Source: CAYMUN01 sp964640775 | GTDB lineage: Bacteria; Patescibacteriota; Saccharimonadia; Saccharimonadales; UBA4665 | Direction: 5' to 3' | NCBI GenBank assembly: GCA_964640775.1 | Contig: CAZXIT010000039.1 | Location: 1-7,881, forward strand | Length of the DNA stretch: 7,881 nucleotides | Shown here: in pieces, positions 1 to 5,469 of the stretch | Layout of the letters: every line of letters starts with the position of its first letter | Numbering within the stretch: the stretch's first letter is position 1 | The notes under the pieces: generated by a model | Told to the model about the DNA's origin: nothing | Seen by the model: the letters and a program-made list of their open reading frames with translations, nothing else | The model's database searches: none | Made by a program: the position numbers and the translations under genes

Positions 1-595
1 GGGCTAGTTTTGGCGGCAGCATGCCAACGCGGGTGTCGCGCTTGGGGCGCTGGCGGTCGCGGCGGGTGTAGGCTTCGATGTCCTGGACCCGGACGGTCTG
101 GGCGACGATGGTTTGCTGGCCGTCTTTGATGACGTACAGCTCCCAGCCGTTGGTGCCGGTCAGCTGATTGTGGATGACCTGGGCGGCATTGAGCTCAAAA
201 GCTTTGTTGGGTACCAGGCGGACGGAGCGGCCATCCAGTTTGCGGATGGCTTTTTTGATGCTCAGCCCGGTGGCTTCCAGCTGTTTGATGCTGACGTCAA
301 AACCGAGGGCGCTGAGGCCGAGCAGCATGCGGCCTTCGGGAATGTGCCGGCTGTGGCCGGGCGAGACATCGACCAGGAATTTTTCGATAGCCCGCCAGTG
401 GGTAGTGTCCAGCGTGGTCAGGACTTTGCAGAATTTAACGCTGCCGCCGAGGCGGTCAAAGGCTAGCAAACAGGGGTCGACATCGACAATCACGGCCTGC
501 TTGCCGACGGGCTGCAATGTTTTGGCGCTGTACAGGCTTTCCAATTCCGCCAGGCCGAGCGCCGGCTGCCGTCCCAAAATTAACAGACTTTTCAT
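1..595 (-). CDS. TRM11/TrmG10-type RNA methylase, N-terminal part (3' end outside window)
   Basis: Reading the minus strand from the ATG at 595-593 gives 198 open codons running off the left edge of the window, so only the N-terminal portion is seen. The start MKSLLILGRQ followed by ALGLAELESLY resembles the THUMP-like N-terminal domain of tRNA guanosine-N2 methyltransferases of the Trm11/TrmG10 family. The stretch at residues 177-198 (YTRRDRQRPKRD then GMLPPKLA) matches the linker that normally precedes the Rossmann methylase domain in this family; that catalytic domain, with its DPF/NPPY-type motif, would lie outside the window. Inferred role: N2-methylation of a tRNA guanosine, probably G10, in the cytoplasm. 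The exact target is not shown by the sequence. It is transcribed divergently from the membrane protein gene at 653, and its -10 box sits 6 bases before the ATG, implying a leaderless mRNA. Confidence 0.78.
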   Translation of the reverse strand, partial: MKSLLILGRQPALGLAELESLYSAKTLQPVGKQAVIVDVDPCLLAFDRLGGSVKFCKVLTTLDTTHWRAIEKFLVDVSPGHSRHIPEGRMLLGLSALGFDVSIKQLEATGLSIKKAIRKLDGRSVRLVPNKAFELNAAQVIHNQLTGTNGWELYVIKDGQQTIVAQTVRVQDIEAYTRRDRQRPKRDTRVGMLPPKLA

Positions 596-601
596 CACCC
601 T

Positions 602-607
602 AGTATA
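602..607 (-). promoter_or_regulatory. -10 box of the minus-strand methylase gene
   Basis: Reading the minus strand, TATACT occupies 607-602, leaving 6 bases (601-596) before the ATG at 595. A start site about 7 bases after the -10 would fall on or next to the A of the ATG, giving a leaderless transcript. The nearest -35 candidate, TTAGGG at 631-626 with an 18-base spacer, is weak. Confidence 0.6.
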
Positions 608-608
608 A

Positions 609-620
609 CCTGCCGGCAGG
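609..620. repeat. Perfect 12-bp palindrome between divergent promoters
   Basis: CCTGCCGGCAGG is its own reverse complement. It lies between the minus-strand -10 (602-607) and the plus-strand -10 (637-642), inside the region where RNA polymerase would contact upstream DNA for both promoters. A dimeric regulator's operator is one reading. It has no loop and no T-run after it, so it does not look like a terminator. A chance GC-rich palindrome cannot be excluded. Confidence 0.45.
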
Positions 621-633
621 GCCAGCCCTAAGT

Positions 634-642
634 TGATATACT
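634..642 (+). promoter_or_regulatory. Extended -10 promoter of the 653-3578 operon
   Basis: TGATATACT carries TG one base upstream of the -10 hexamer TATACT (637-642), the extended -10 form that can compensate for a poor -35. There are 10 bases between the hexamer and the ATG at 653, so the expected 5' leader is only about 3-4 bases. No convincing -35 is visible 16-18 bases upstream. Confidence 0.62.
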
Positions 643-652
643 AAGAGGGTAT

Positions 653-1717
653 ATGTCTGAAACACACTGGCTGAGGCGGCGCTGGAAGCTGATACTGAAT
701 GTCGTCACGCTGGCGGCCCTGGTGATCCTGATGTATGCTACCCGCCATCAGCTGGGTGCCACCATCGGCAATCTCAAGCATGTCAACGCCTGGGCGCTGC
801 TGCTGATGCTGCCCATTGAAGCGCTTAACTATCACGCCCAGGCCAAGCTCTACCAGGGGCTATTTGGCATGGTGGGCAATAAATTATCATATACATTTTT
901 GTATCGGACGTCGCTGGAACTGAATTTCGTGAATCATGTCTTTCCCAGCGGCGGGGTCACCGGCATATCGTATTTTAGCTTGCGGCTCAGGAGCGGCATT
1001 GAGCTGACTGCCGCCAAAGCGACGCTGATCCATGCCGTGAAACTGGGCCTGACCTTTGTGTCGTTTGAACTGCTGATTGTCTTTGGCCTGCTGTGTCTGG
1101 CGATTATGGGGCGGGTGAGCAACCTCACAATCCTAGTATCAGCTACTATCTCGACGCTGCTGCTGGTGGGCACCCTCGGATTCGCCTATATTGTCGGCAG
1201 CAAAGCCCGGATCAACCACTTTTTCACCGGTGTAACCAGGATGCTCAACCGGCTCATCCAGCTGGTGCGCCCCAGGCACCCGGAGACGATTAATATTGAT
1301 CGGGCACGAGGCGTGTTTGATGATTTTCATGATAATTACAAAGAGATTAAAAATAGCTACCCGATGCTTAAAAAGCCGTTCTGGTATGCGCTGCTAGCCA
1401 ATATTACAGAGGTGATGGCTGTGTATGTCGTCTACATAGCCTTTGGGCATTTCGTGAATATCGGAGCGGTTATCCTGGCCTATGCCGTGGCCAATTTTGC
1501 CGGGCTGATATCGGTGCTGCCGGGCGGGATCGGCGTCTACGAGGCGCTGATGACGGCCGTGCTGGTCAGTACCGGCGTGCCAGCCGGCGTCAGTTTGCCG
1601 GTGACCGTCATGTACCGGGTAGTCAATACGCTGATCCAGATTCCACCGGGCTTCTATCTGTACCAAAAGACCTTGGGGCATAAGCATCGGCCGCCGGGAG
1701 TTTCCGGTGCCGGCTAG
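653..1717 (+). CDS. LPG_synthase_TM family integral membrane protein (UPF0104/YbhN-like)
   Basis: A 354-residue polytopic membrane protein of the lysylphosphatidylglycerol synthase TM-region family (PF03706 type). Two family signatures are present: FPSGGVTG at 97-104 and LPGGIGVYE at 289-297. Hydrophobic segments are visible at about 13-29, 44-57, 127-152, 155-182, 244-264, 268-288 and 312-337, with a charged cytoplasmic-type loop at about 184-243. It contains only the membrane region; the soluble C-terminal aminoacyl-transferase domain of MprF is absent, so lysyl-PG synthesis by this protein alone is unlikely. Inferred role: handling or flipping a lipid or lipid-linked substrate at the cytoplasmic membrane. 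The ATG at 653 lies just behind an extended -10 box. It ends in TAG at 1715-1717, inside the start region of xseA, which implies co-transcription and translational coupling. Substrate unknown. Confidence 0.82.
   Translation: MSETHWLRRRWKLILNVVTLAALVILMYATRHQLGATIGNLKHVNAWALLLMLPIEALNYHAQAKLYQGLFGMVGNKLSYTFLYRTSLELNFVNHVFPSGGVTGISYFSLRLRSGIELTAAKATLIHAVKLGLTFVSFELLIVFGLLCLAIMGRVSNLTILVSATISTLLLVGTLGFAYIVGSKARINHFFTGVTRMLNRLIQLVRPRHPETINIDRARGVFDDFHDNYKEIKNSYPMLKKPFWYALLANITEVMAVYVVYIAFGHFVNIGAVILAYAVANFAGLISVLPGGIGVYEALMTAVLVSTGVPAGVSLPVTVMYRVVNTLIQIPPGFYLYQKTLGHKHRPPGVSGAG
1696..1700 (+). promoter_or_regulatory. Shine-Dalgarno of xseA
   Basis: GGGAG lies within the end of the upstream gene, 6 bases before the GTG at 1707. 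This spacing is what decides the GTG start for xseA, which overlaps the preceding stop by 11 bases. Confidence 0.55.
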
Positions 1718-2855
1718 CACTGGCCTGGCTGGCAGCGACGTTGAACTGGGTGTCAGTGAATTCGTCGCCTTGCTTAATCAGACACTGGACTACGCGTATC
1801 CAAACGTGGTGATTACCGGTGAATTGGCTAATTTTCGGGTGAGCAAAAATCGCTGGGTGTATTTTGACCTCAAGGATGAATCGGCCAGCGTGAAGTTTTT
1901 TGGTACCGTCTTCCAGCTGCCCGGGCCGCTGGAAGATGGCATGCTGCTCAAAGTGCGCGGCCAGCCGCGGCTGCACCAGCTGTACGGTTTTAGCGTCAAT
2001 ATAGCCAGCATCCAGCCGGCCGGTGAGGGAACTATCAAGCGGGCGGCGGAGCTGCTGCGGCAAAAATTGCAGCTGGAAGGCCTGTTTGATAAATCGCGGA
2101 AACGCGGCTTGCCATACCCGCCGGCGCATATCGGCCTGATTACTTCCAAACAATCAGCCGCCTACGCCGACTTTATCAAGGTGCTGCAGGCCCGCTGGCG
2201 GGGTATTGATATCCAGCTGCTCGATGTCCAAGTACAGGGCGAGCCAGCGTCCTCCCAGATCGTGGCAGCCATCGAGCAGTTGAACGCCCAGGCTGTGCCG
2301 CCGGAGGTACTGATTATTATTCGCGGCGGCGGCAGCGCCGAAGACTTGGCGGCCTTTAGCACTGAGCAGGTGACCCGGGCGGTCAGCGCCAGCCGGGTGC
2401 CAACGCTGGCAGCCATCGGCCATGAAATTGATTTGTCGCTGGCTGAACTGGCTGCCGATCGGCGAGCCAGCACGCCCAGCAATGCCGCTGAACTGCTGGT
2501 GCCGGATCGAGCCGATATCCTGGGCCAGCTGGCCGCGGCTGCCCGCCAATTAGAGCAGTCCGGCGAGCGCCAGATCCGAGCAGCCCGATCAATACTCGCT
2601 GGGCAGGCAAGCGGCATGGAACAGGCTGTTGCTCAGCTGTTTGGCCAGTCACGGGACAGGCTTAGCCATACTAGCCGCCTGCTGGCGGCCTTAAATCCGC
2701 AGGCGATTCTGCGCCGCGGCTATGCTATCGTCCGCGCCGAGGGCCAGGTGCTGCATAGCGCCAAAGGATTAGCCAGCGGTGCTATAGTGGATGTACAGCT
2801 GGCTGACGGCCGCTTTAGCGCGGCAGTGAATCCTGCCAGCAAAGGAAAGCAGTAA
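1707..2855 (+). CDS. xseA: Exodeoxyribonuclease VII large subunit
   Basis: Catalytic subunit of exonuclease VII, which degrades single-stranded DNA to acid-soluble oligonucleotides during repair, acting in the cytoplasm with XseB. The 382-residue protein has the N-terminal OB-type ssDNA-binding domain at about 11-103 (VSEF, ITGELANFR, WVYFDLKDESA) and the nuclease domain at about 104-265. Family motifs are clear: IIRGGGSAEDL at 204-214, AIGHEID at 236-242 and AADRRASTPSNAAE at 249-262. By alignment from memory with the E. coli enzyme, D155, R206, H239 and D242 correspond to the residues needed for activity. A helical region at 265-325 and the LNPQAILRRGYAIV motif at 329-342 complete it. It is shorter than E. 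coli XseA (about 456 residues), mainly in the coiled helical region that recruits XseB. It starts at GTG with a GGGAG site; xseB follows 7 bases after the stop. Confidence 0.95.
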   Translation: MPASTGLAGSDVELGVSEFVALLNQTLDYAYPNVVITGELANFRVSKNRWVYFDLKDESASVKFFGTVFQLPGPLEDGMLLKVRGQPRLHQLYGFSVNIASIQPAGEGTIKRAAELLRQKLQLEGLFDKSRKRGLPYPPAHIGLITSKQSAAYADFIKVLQARWRGIDIQLLDVQVQGEPASSQIVAAIEQLNAQAVPPEVLIIIRGGGSAEDLAAFSTEQVTRAVSASRVPTLAAIGHEIDLSLAELAADRRASTPSNAAELLVPDRADILGQLAAAARQLEQSGERQIRAARSILAGQASGMEQAVAQLFGQSRDRLSHTSRLLAALNPQAILRRGYAIVRAEGQVLHSAKGLASGAIVDVQLADGRFSAAVNPASKGKQ

Positions 2856-2862
2856 ACACCTG

Positions 2863-3084
2863 ATGGCCTCGAAACCCAAGACCACCGCACCAACTTACCA
2901 GGCGCTCAAAAGCGAGCTGGACACGGTGATGCTCGAACTGCAGCGCGAGGATCTCGATATTGACGAGGCGCTTCAGCACTACCAGCGCGGATTGGAACTG
3001 GTCCGGCAGCTGGAGCAGTACTTGGCCGCCGCCGAAAACAGCGTCCAGGAACTCAAGGCCAAGTTTAATACCGCCGCCTCGTGA
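2863..3084 (+). CDS. xseB: Exodeoxyribonuclease VII small subunit
   Basis: A 73-residue, mostly helical protein with the XseB pattern: TYQALKSELDTVMLELQ, then LDIDEALQHYQRGLELVRQL and a final coiled helix to about residue 67. This size is normal for the family (about 70-80 residues). XseB helices wrap around the helical region of XseA and activate the nuclease. The ATG at 2863 lies 7 bases after the xseA stop, the classic pairing, which supports the assignment of both subunits. The nearest purine-rich stretch (AAAGGAAAG, 2841-2849) is too far away to be a strong ribosome site, so translation probably depends on coupling to xseA. Its TGA stop overlaps the next gene's GTG start. Confidence 0.93.
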   Translation: MASKPKTTAPTYQALKSELDTVMLELQREDLDIDEALQHYQRGLELVRQLEQYLAAAENSVQELKAKFNTAAS

Positions 3085-3578
3085 ACTGGGCGCTGGTCAT
3101 AGTATCGGTGCTGATCATTTGTTTCTCCGGCGTACTGCTGTTTGGCGCGCCGTATTTGCCAACGCTGCGCCCCCAAGTGCAGGCGGCTCTCAAGCTGGCT
3201 GGCCTGAAGCCGGGCCAAACCCTGCTGGAACTAGGCTGCGGCGACGGCAAAGTCCTGATTGCCGCCGCCCGGCAGGGGATCTATGCCGTCGGCTACGAGC
3301 TGAACCCGCTGCTGGCCGCCACGGCCTGGCTGCGGACTCGCCGCTACCGCAAGTATGTCCGGGTTATATGGGGTGATTTTTGGCGTTTACCCTGGCCGGA
3401 AGCCCAGGCGATATTTGTATTTTTATTGCCAAAGTACATGCCAAAACTGCATAAAAAAGTTATACAATACAAGCATAAGCCCGTCAAGCTAGTGAGCTAC
3501 GCCTTTGCGATTCCAGGGGTGGCTCCCAGTGCCGAGAGTGCCGGCGTCTACTGCTATTCGTACCAGGATAAAGCCTAA
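3081..3578 (+). CDS. Membrane-anchored class I SAM methyltransferase, FAM173/ATPSCKMT-like
   Basis: A 165-residue protein with one N-terminal membrane segment (residues 3-22), then a PYLPT element (24-28) and a compact SAM-dependent methyltransferase fold. Motif I is LLELGCGDGK (48-57), the acidic second-strand motif is GYELNP (71-76, E73), and D99 in WGDFW marks motif II; IFVFLLPKYMPKL (111-123) follows. A TM helix, a short Pro/Thr pre-motif, a D/E-L-G-x-G-D-G-[RK] motif I and G-Y-E-L-N-P together resemble the FAM173 family, whose eukaryotic members methylate lysine on ATP synthase subunit c or ANT. The similarity is by motif only, and the bacterial substrate is unknown. The catalytic domain should face the cytoplasm if the helix is a simple anchor. 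The GTG start overlaps the xseB stop as GTGA, so expression is probably coupled to xseB. No Shine-Dalgarno is visible. Confidence 0.75.
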   Translation: MNWALVIVSVLIICFSGVLLFGAPYLPTLRPQVQAALKLAGLKPGQTLLELGCGDGKVLIAAARQGIYAVGYELNPLLAATAWLRTRRYRKYVRVIWGDFWRLPWPEAQAIFVFLLPKYMPKLHKKVIQYKHKPVKLVSYAFAIPGVAPSAESAGVYCYSYQDKA

Positions 3579-3582
3579 GCTG

Positions 3583-3612
3583 TTGCCAAATGAGCGCTAA
3601 CTAGGGTACCAT
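3583..3612 (+). promoter_or_regulatory. Promoter of the 3620 gene
   Basis: TTGCCA at 3583-3588 and TACCAT at 3607-3612 are separated by 18 bases. The -10 ends 7 bases before the ATG at 3620, so the expected transcription start coincides with the start codon. This separates the orphan membrane protein from the xse operon. Confidence 0.5.
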
Positions 3613-3619
3613 TGACCAT

Positions 3620-4315
3620 ATGATCAAGCATAACCAAGATGGTGCCGTCAGCGGCCTGCTGATTTCTTTGATTCTGACGGTATCGCTGCTGCTGGGGGCG
3701 GTTAGTTTTGGCTTTTGGGCATACTCCCAGGAGCAGGATTACAAAAACCACTCGGATGTCAAAGTAGCCGCCGCTGTAGAGATTGCCAAGCGGGCGGAAT
3801 CAACGGCCAAGACCAAGGAATTCCTAGAAAAGGAAAAAAATCCGCTCAAAACGTATGTCGGACCGGAGGCCTACGGGAGCGTTGTATTGCAATTCCCAAA
3901 AACCTGGAGCGGCTATGTCAATATCGGCACCACCGGCCAATCACTGCTCGACGCCTACTTTTCACCGGGTGTCGTACCGGGTGTCGCCCTGACCACTTCG
4001 GTATTCGCGCTTCGGGTTCAGGTCGTGCAGACACCCTACGCCCAGGTGCTCAGCCAGTTCAAGGCTCTGCAGGCCCAAGGAGTAGGACCGAGCGGCAAGA
4101 AAATCACGATTAACGCCTACTCCGTACCAAAGCTGCGCAATGTTATCGGCGTACAGGTGCTCGGCCAGCTCAATGGCAACCAGCAAAACCCTAAAAATAT
4201 CGACATGATTGTGCTGCCGCTGCGGGCCCAAACGCTCGAGATTTGGACCGAGGGTGATCAGTACATCGCTGACTTTAACAGCATCATATTGCCGAACTTC
4301 AGCTTCTCGCCGTAA
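3620..4315 (+). CDS. Orphan single-pass membrane protein with extracytoplasmic domain
   Basis: I do not recognise a named family. The 231-residue protein begins with a short polar N-terminus, one membrane segment at about 12-35 ending in FGFWAYSQEQDYKNHSD, and a charged, Ala/Lys/Glu-rich helix at about 46-76 that may be a stalk or coiled coil. From about 78 to the end is a globular, beta-rich domain. The run YGSVVLQFPKTW (85-96) followed by alternating strands and a helix (139-153) recalls PsbP/Mog1-like folds, but that is only an impression. There are no cysteines. The anchor orientation (short N-terminus, long C-terminal domain) suggests the domain lies outside the cytoplasm. Promoter and ATG are arranged as a leaderless unit, 41 bases after the upstream stop and 39 bases before the next gene. 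Function unknown; a cell-surface or envelope role is inference. Confidence 0.72.
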   Translation: MIKHNQDGAVSGLLISLILTVSLLLGAVSFGFWAYSQEQDYKNHSDVKVAAAVEIAKRAESTAKTKEFLEKEKNPLKTYVGPEAYGSVVLQFPKTWSGYVNIGTTGQSLLDAYFSPGVVPGVALTTSVFALRVQVVQTPYAQVLSQFKALQAQGVGPSGKKITINAYSVPKLRNVIGVQVLGQLNGNQQNPKNIDMIVLPLRAQTLEIWTEGDQYIADFNSIILPNFSFSP

Positions 4316-4341
4316 ATCACCAAAATCAGTCCAATTTAGGC

Positions 4342-4347
4342 TATACT
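4342..4347 (+). promoter_or_regulatory. -10 box of the kinase-like/receiver/recO unit
   Basis: TATACT ends 7 bases before the ATG at 4355, placing the expected transcription start at the start codon. No good -35 is visible: the position 17 bases upstream (4319-4324) reads ACCAAA. Confidence 0.6.
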
Positions 4348-4354
4348 ACCTGCA

Positions 4355-5068
4355 ATGGCGCAAGAGGGAAGCGATCACGGCTTAGTATCACAGCAGCTCC
4401 TGTTGAGTATCGCTGAAGAGTTAAAATTGCCCTTGCTGCAAATCGCCCGGCAGGCTGAGCAGGGACGTCTCAGCGGTACGACTGACCTCATGCTGCTGCA
4501 AAACACCGCTGATACCGCACTGAGCCTGCTTGATAACTACGTACTTGGCGTGCGGCTGGCTCTCCAACCCGAGCAGCTTGACCTGGAGCCGGTCTCAGTA
4601 TCGGCTGTCCTATACGATACTGGCCACCAGCTGGATGCCCTGGCCAAGAGCTATGGCGTCGAGCTGCAGCTCAGTGTCGCGGGCCGCTACGGCCCGGTCC
4701 TGGCTCATCGCCAAGGTTTGCAGGCAGCTTTGGTCTCTCTCGGCGCGGCGCTGATCGAAGCCTTGCCGGCCCAAGACAGCCCTCAGCTCAAACTGCAGCT
4801 GGCCACCCATCGCAGCCGCTATGGCATTGTGGCCGGCCTCTACGCCGATACGCCGCAGCTCAGCAACCAAGCCCTCCAAAAGGGCCGCCAGCTGCAGCGC
4901 CACAGCCGCCAGCCGCTGATGAACCTGACCCACACCAGCGGTGCCGGTATCTTTGTAGCCGACAGTATTCTCCGGGCTATGCGTCTTAGCCTCAAAGCCT
5001 CAAGGCATCACAACCTCTACGGTCTGGGTACCGTCTTGCAGCCAAATCATCAACTCCAGCTGGTGTAA
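4355..5068 (+). CDS. Degenerate histidine-kinase-like protein (probable pseudokinase)
   Basis: The 237-residue soluble protein follows the HisKA-HATPase layout without a sensor or membrane segment. The H-box region reads LLSIAEELKLPLLQI (16-30), matching the usual S-H-E-L-R-T-P-L pattern except that the His position is E21. A helical hairpin to about residue 70 is followed by PVSVSAVLYDTG (79-90) and LAKSYGVELQLSV (96-108), typical of the entry to a kinase ATPase domain. The N-box position, GLQAALVSLGAALIEA (121-136), lacks its Asn (A131/A132), no DxGxG G1 box is seen around 158-170, and only a remnant of G2 remains as TSGAGIFVADSIL (194-206). Phosphotransfer and probably ATP binding are therefore not expected. 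The receiver-like gene follows after 8 bases, supporting a partner relationship. The reading frame is intact, so this is not a decayed gene. Assignment rests on pattern and context rather than active-site residues. Confidence 0.65.
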   Translation: MAQEGSDHGLVSQQLLLSIAEELKLPLLQIARQAEQGRLSGTTDLMLLQNTADTALSLLDNYVLGVRLALQPEQLDLEPVSVSAVLYDTGHQLDALAKSYGVELQLSVAGRYGPVLAHRQGLQAALVSLGAALIEALPAQDSPQLKLQLATHRSRYGIVAGLYADTPQLSNQALQKGRQLQRHSRQPLMNLTHTSGAGIFVADSILRAMRLSLKASRHHNLYGLGTVLQPNHQLQLV

Positions 5069-5079
5069 TTGACCATATG
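5064..5079 (+). promoter_or_regulatory. Possible internal -10 and start context of the receiver gene
   Basis: TGTAAT (5064-5069) ends 7 bases before the ATG at 5077, the same spacing as the clear promoters in this window, and the 12 bases ATTGACCATATG (5068-5079) are identical to those at the start of the 3620 gene. The hexamer is weak and overlaps the stop of the preceding gene, so this may be a secondary promoter or only a shared start context. Confidence 0.3.
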
Positions 5080-5469
5080 GCCAAGCTGCTTTTAATCGAA
5101 CCTGACCGTCTGCTGGCTGAAACCTACCACCAGGCACTGACCGCTGCCGGACACGAAGTCATGGCTGCCAACAGCGCCCAGGCTGCCGTCTTGGCTGCCG
5201 ATCAAAGCCTGCCCGAGCTGGTTATTTTGGAACTGCAGCTCGTTGACCACTCCGGCATCGAGTTTCTCTATGAATTTCGATCTTATCCGGAGTGGCAGGG
5301 CATACCGGTGGTCGTCCAGACCCAAGTACCGGCCAGCGAATTTAGCGAGAATTGGCGGCTGCTAACCGAAGAATTAGGTGTCAAAACTTATCTCTACAAA
5401 CCGCAGACTTCGCTCAGCCAGCTGCTGCGTGCCGTCCGCGGCCAGCTGCCGCTGACAGCCAGCTTATGA
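5077..5469 (+). CDS. Stand-alone receiver-domain protein with Asp-to-Glu phosphosite
   Basis: A 130-residue CheY-like receiver domain with no output domain. It opens with KLLLIEPDRLLAETY (3-17), where canonical receivers have an acidic pair: the first position is E8 and the second is P9, followed by D10. The phospho-acceptor strand reads PELVILELQLVDHSGIEFL (46-64), with E52 in place of the conserved Asp. The switch Thr (T82, in VVVQT) and the conserved Lys (K108, in YLYKP) are kept. An Asp-to-Glu change can mimic a phosphorylated state in some receivers, so a constitutively active or purely structural protein is plausible; this is inference. Placed 8 bases after the kinase-like gene and overlapping recO by ATGA, it probably belongs to one transcript with both. 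It may act through protein contacts because it has no DNA-binding region. Confidence 0.85.
   Translation: MAKLLLIEPDRLLAETYHQALTAAGHEVMAANSAQAAVLAADQSLPELVILELQLVDHSGIEFLYEFRSYPEWQGIPVVVQTQVPASEFSENWRLLTEELGVKTYLYKPQTSLSQLLRAVRGQLPLTASL

Noticed and set aside
113..608. Two plus-strand open frames of 117 and 146 codons over the first 600 bases
   Set aside because: They lie antisense to the minus-strand methylase frame, which is open throughout, starts behind a -10 box and has recognisable family motifs. The plus-strand translations show no domain pattern.
3579..3619. Intrinsic terminator after the methyltransferase gene
   Set aside because: The gap has only a short AGCGCT palindrome and no stem followed by a T-run; no other intergenic gap shows a convincing terminator either.
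5352..5465. Longer recO start giving 268 residues
   Set aside because: The added N-terminal 38 residues overlie the receiver gene and do not look like RecO; the family's N-terminus begins at the ATG at 5466, which forms an ATGA overlap with the receiver stop.
4355..5469. Pseudogene reading of the kinase-like/receiver pair
   Set aside because: Both frames are intact with tight spacing and preserved fold patterns, and the substitutions are confined to catalytic positions rather than being frameshifts or stops.
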